NCBI GenBank assembly: GCA_016256075.1
Contig: SDVU01000221.1
Location: forward strand, 1 to 17,095
Source of the DNA: Dictyocoela muelleri
Lineage: Eukaryota; Microsporidia
DNA length: 17,095 nucleotides
Direction of reading: 5' to 3'
Position numbers and translations under genes: made by a program. The notes beneath the pieces are model-generated. The model did not search any database. It had not been told where the DNA came from and saw only the letters and a program-made list of their open reading frames with translations. Below, one piece after another: positions 16,592-17,095 of this stretch. Numbering within the stretch: position 1 is the first letter of the stretch; every line of letters starts with the position of its first letter.

Positions 16592-17086
16592 TTAATTAAA
16601 AATCATTTTTAATAATTCAAGATCATAAAAATATATAATGTTTTTATCTTTATAATTTAAAAACTTTTTTCTAAATTTAAATTCTATTAAAAATTCAATA
16701 TTACCATGTTTAATGCCGTATTTTCCACCAATTTAAAGTTTCAAATGGTACCAAAGATTTTCGATCGCATTTGTATGATCACCATCTTCATTAATGAATT
16801 CCAAACTATGATTTTAAGTACAATAGACCATATCAAGATCATATGCTACTGAAGGATAAGATAGATAGCCACCAGTAACTAAGATCCTATCTTTCTCTAC
16901 ATAATTATCAATAACATCTTTTAATATCTTCGATTGCCTATTAGGCACAATTTTTAAGAAAATTCTTTTCTTATTTGTTTCTGTTACGACATATAATGCC
17001 CCCCTGCAAATAATGACTCCTATCAAATTAAATTTGAAATTTAAAAAAATCAATTTTTGATAATAAAAATTAATTAAGAGCCTCAC
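16592..17086 (-). pseudogene. Merlin/ISXO2-like transposase, copy 7 (broken, catalytic Asp lost)
   Basis: The minus frame from 17086 reads GVIICRGALYVVTETNKKR and IFLKIVPNRQSKILKDVID, then RILVTGGYLSYPSVAYDLDM. The family has TDGYLSYP here; Gly replaces the second catalytic Asp. After an in-frame TAA at 16816-16814 the same frame goes on NHSLEFINEDGDHTNAIENL with the catalytic Glu, then WYHLKL, a second TAA at 16735-16733, and IGGKYGIKHGNIEFLIEFKF to a final TAA at 16594-16592. The N-terminal zinc ribbon and first Asp lie beyond or at the window edge, and the usual first-Asp block was not found. Two stops without frame changes plus the lost Asp make it inactive. Confidence 0.83.
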
Positions 17087-17095
17087 GACAAATAA

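Noticed and set aside
2472-17086. Bacterial IS1595-family insertion sequences in a bacterial contig
   Set aside because: The transposases are related to IS1595, but neighbouring Tigger, FLYWCH-MULE and SINE elements are eukaryotic, and no bacterial genes or operons are present.

Overview
The window looks like a gene-poor, repeat-dominated piece of a very AT-rich eukaryotic nuclear genome. No host gene could be recognised. What can be recognised is decayed mobile DNA: a Tigger/pogo-type transposon (CENP-B-like DNA-binding domain), a MULE with a FLYWCH zinc finger, a tRNA-derived SINE, long foldback palindromes, and seven Merlin/ISXO2-like (IS1595-related) transposase copies or fragments. This mix, the AT richness and the compact intron-less transposases would suit a microsporidian with an inflated genome, but that is inference. 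Another AT-rich eukaryote, such as an arthropod or protist, is not excluded. A bacterial source is unlikely, because Tigger, FLYWCH-MULE and Pol III SINE structures are eukaryotic.

Layout, left to right. 1-690 (minus): 5' end of a Tigger/pogo-like transposon whose terminus sits in the TA tail of a SINE. 691-1098: SINE copy 1. 1165-1380: 18-bp minisatellite. 1580-2062: low-complexity foldback. 2472-3344 (plus): Merlin copy 1, cut off where a MULE structure begins (3345-5094: 70-bp direct repeats outside 64-bp inverted repeats around a FLYWCH transposase). 5253-5960 (minus): Merlin copy 2. 6981-8054: a 1.07-kb foldback element, palindromic almost throughout, with 22-bp tandem repeats in both arms and a smaller palindrome nested at its centre. 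8181-8389 (minus): Merlin copy 3. 9107-9579 (minus): SINE copy 2, keeping intact tRNA A and B boxes. 10038-11327: Merlin copy 4, with perfect 24-bp inverted repeats. 11617-12737: Merlin copy 5, the best preserved. 12740-13640: a weak retroelement gag-like fossil. 13979-14311: a 333-bp palindromic MITE. 14473-15434 (plus): Merlin copy 6. 16592-17086 (minus): Merlin copy 7.

The genes do not form a pathway. They are independent insertions of several ages, some nested in or abutting one another. The Merlin copies fall into at least three sequence groups, which points to repeated invasions or long diversification in this genome. The most notable structures are the nested foldback element, the MULE with its unusual double terminal arrangement, the tRNA-SINE ending in (TA)n, and the Tigger terminus with iterated motifs.
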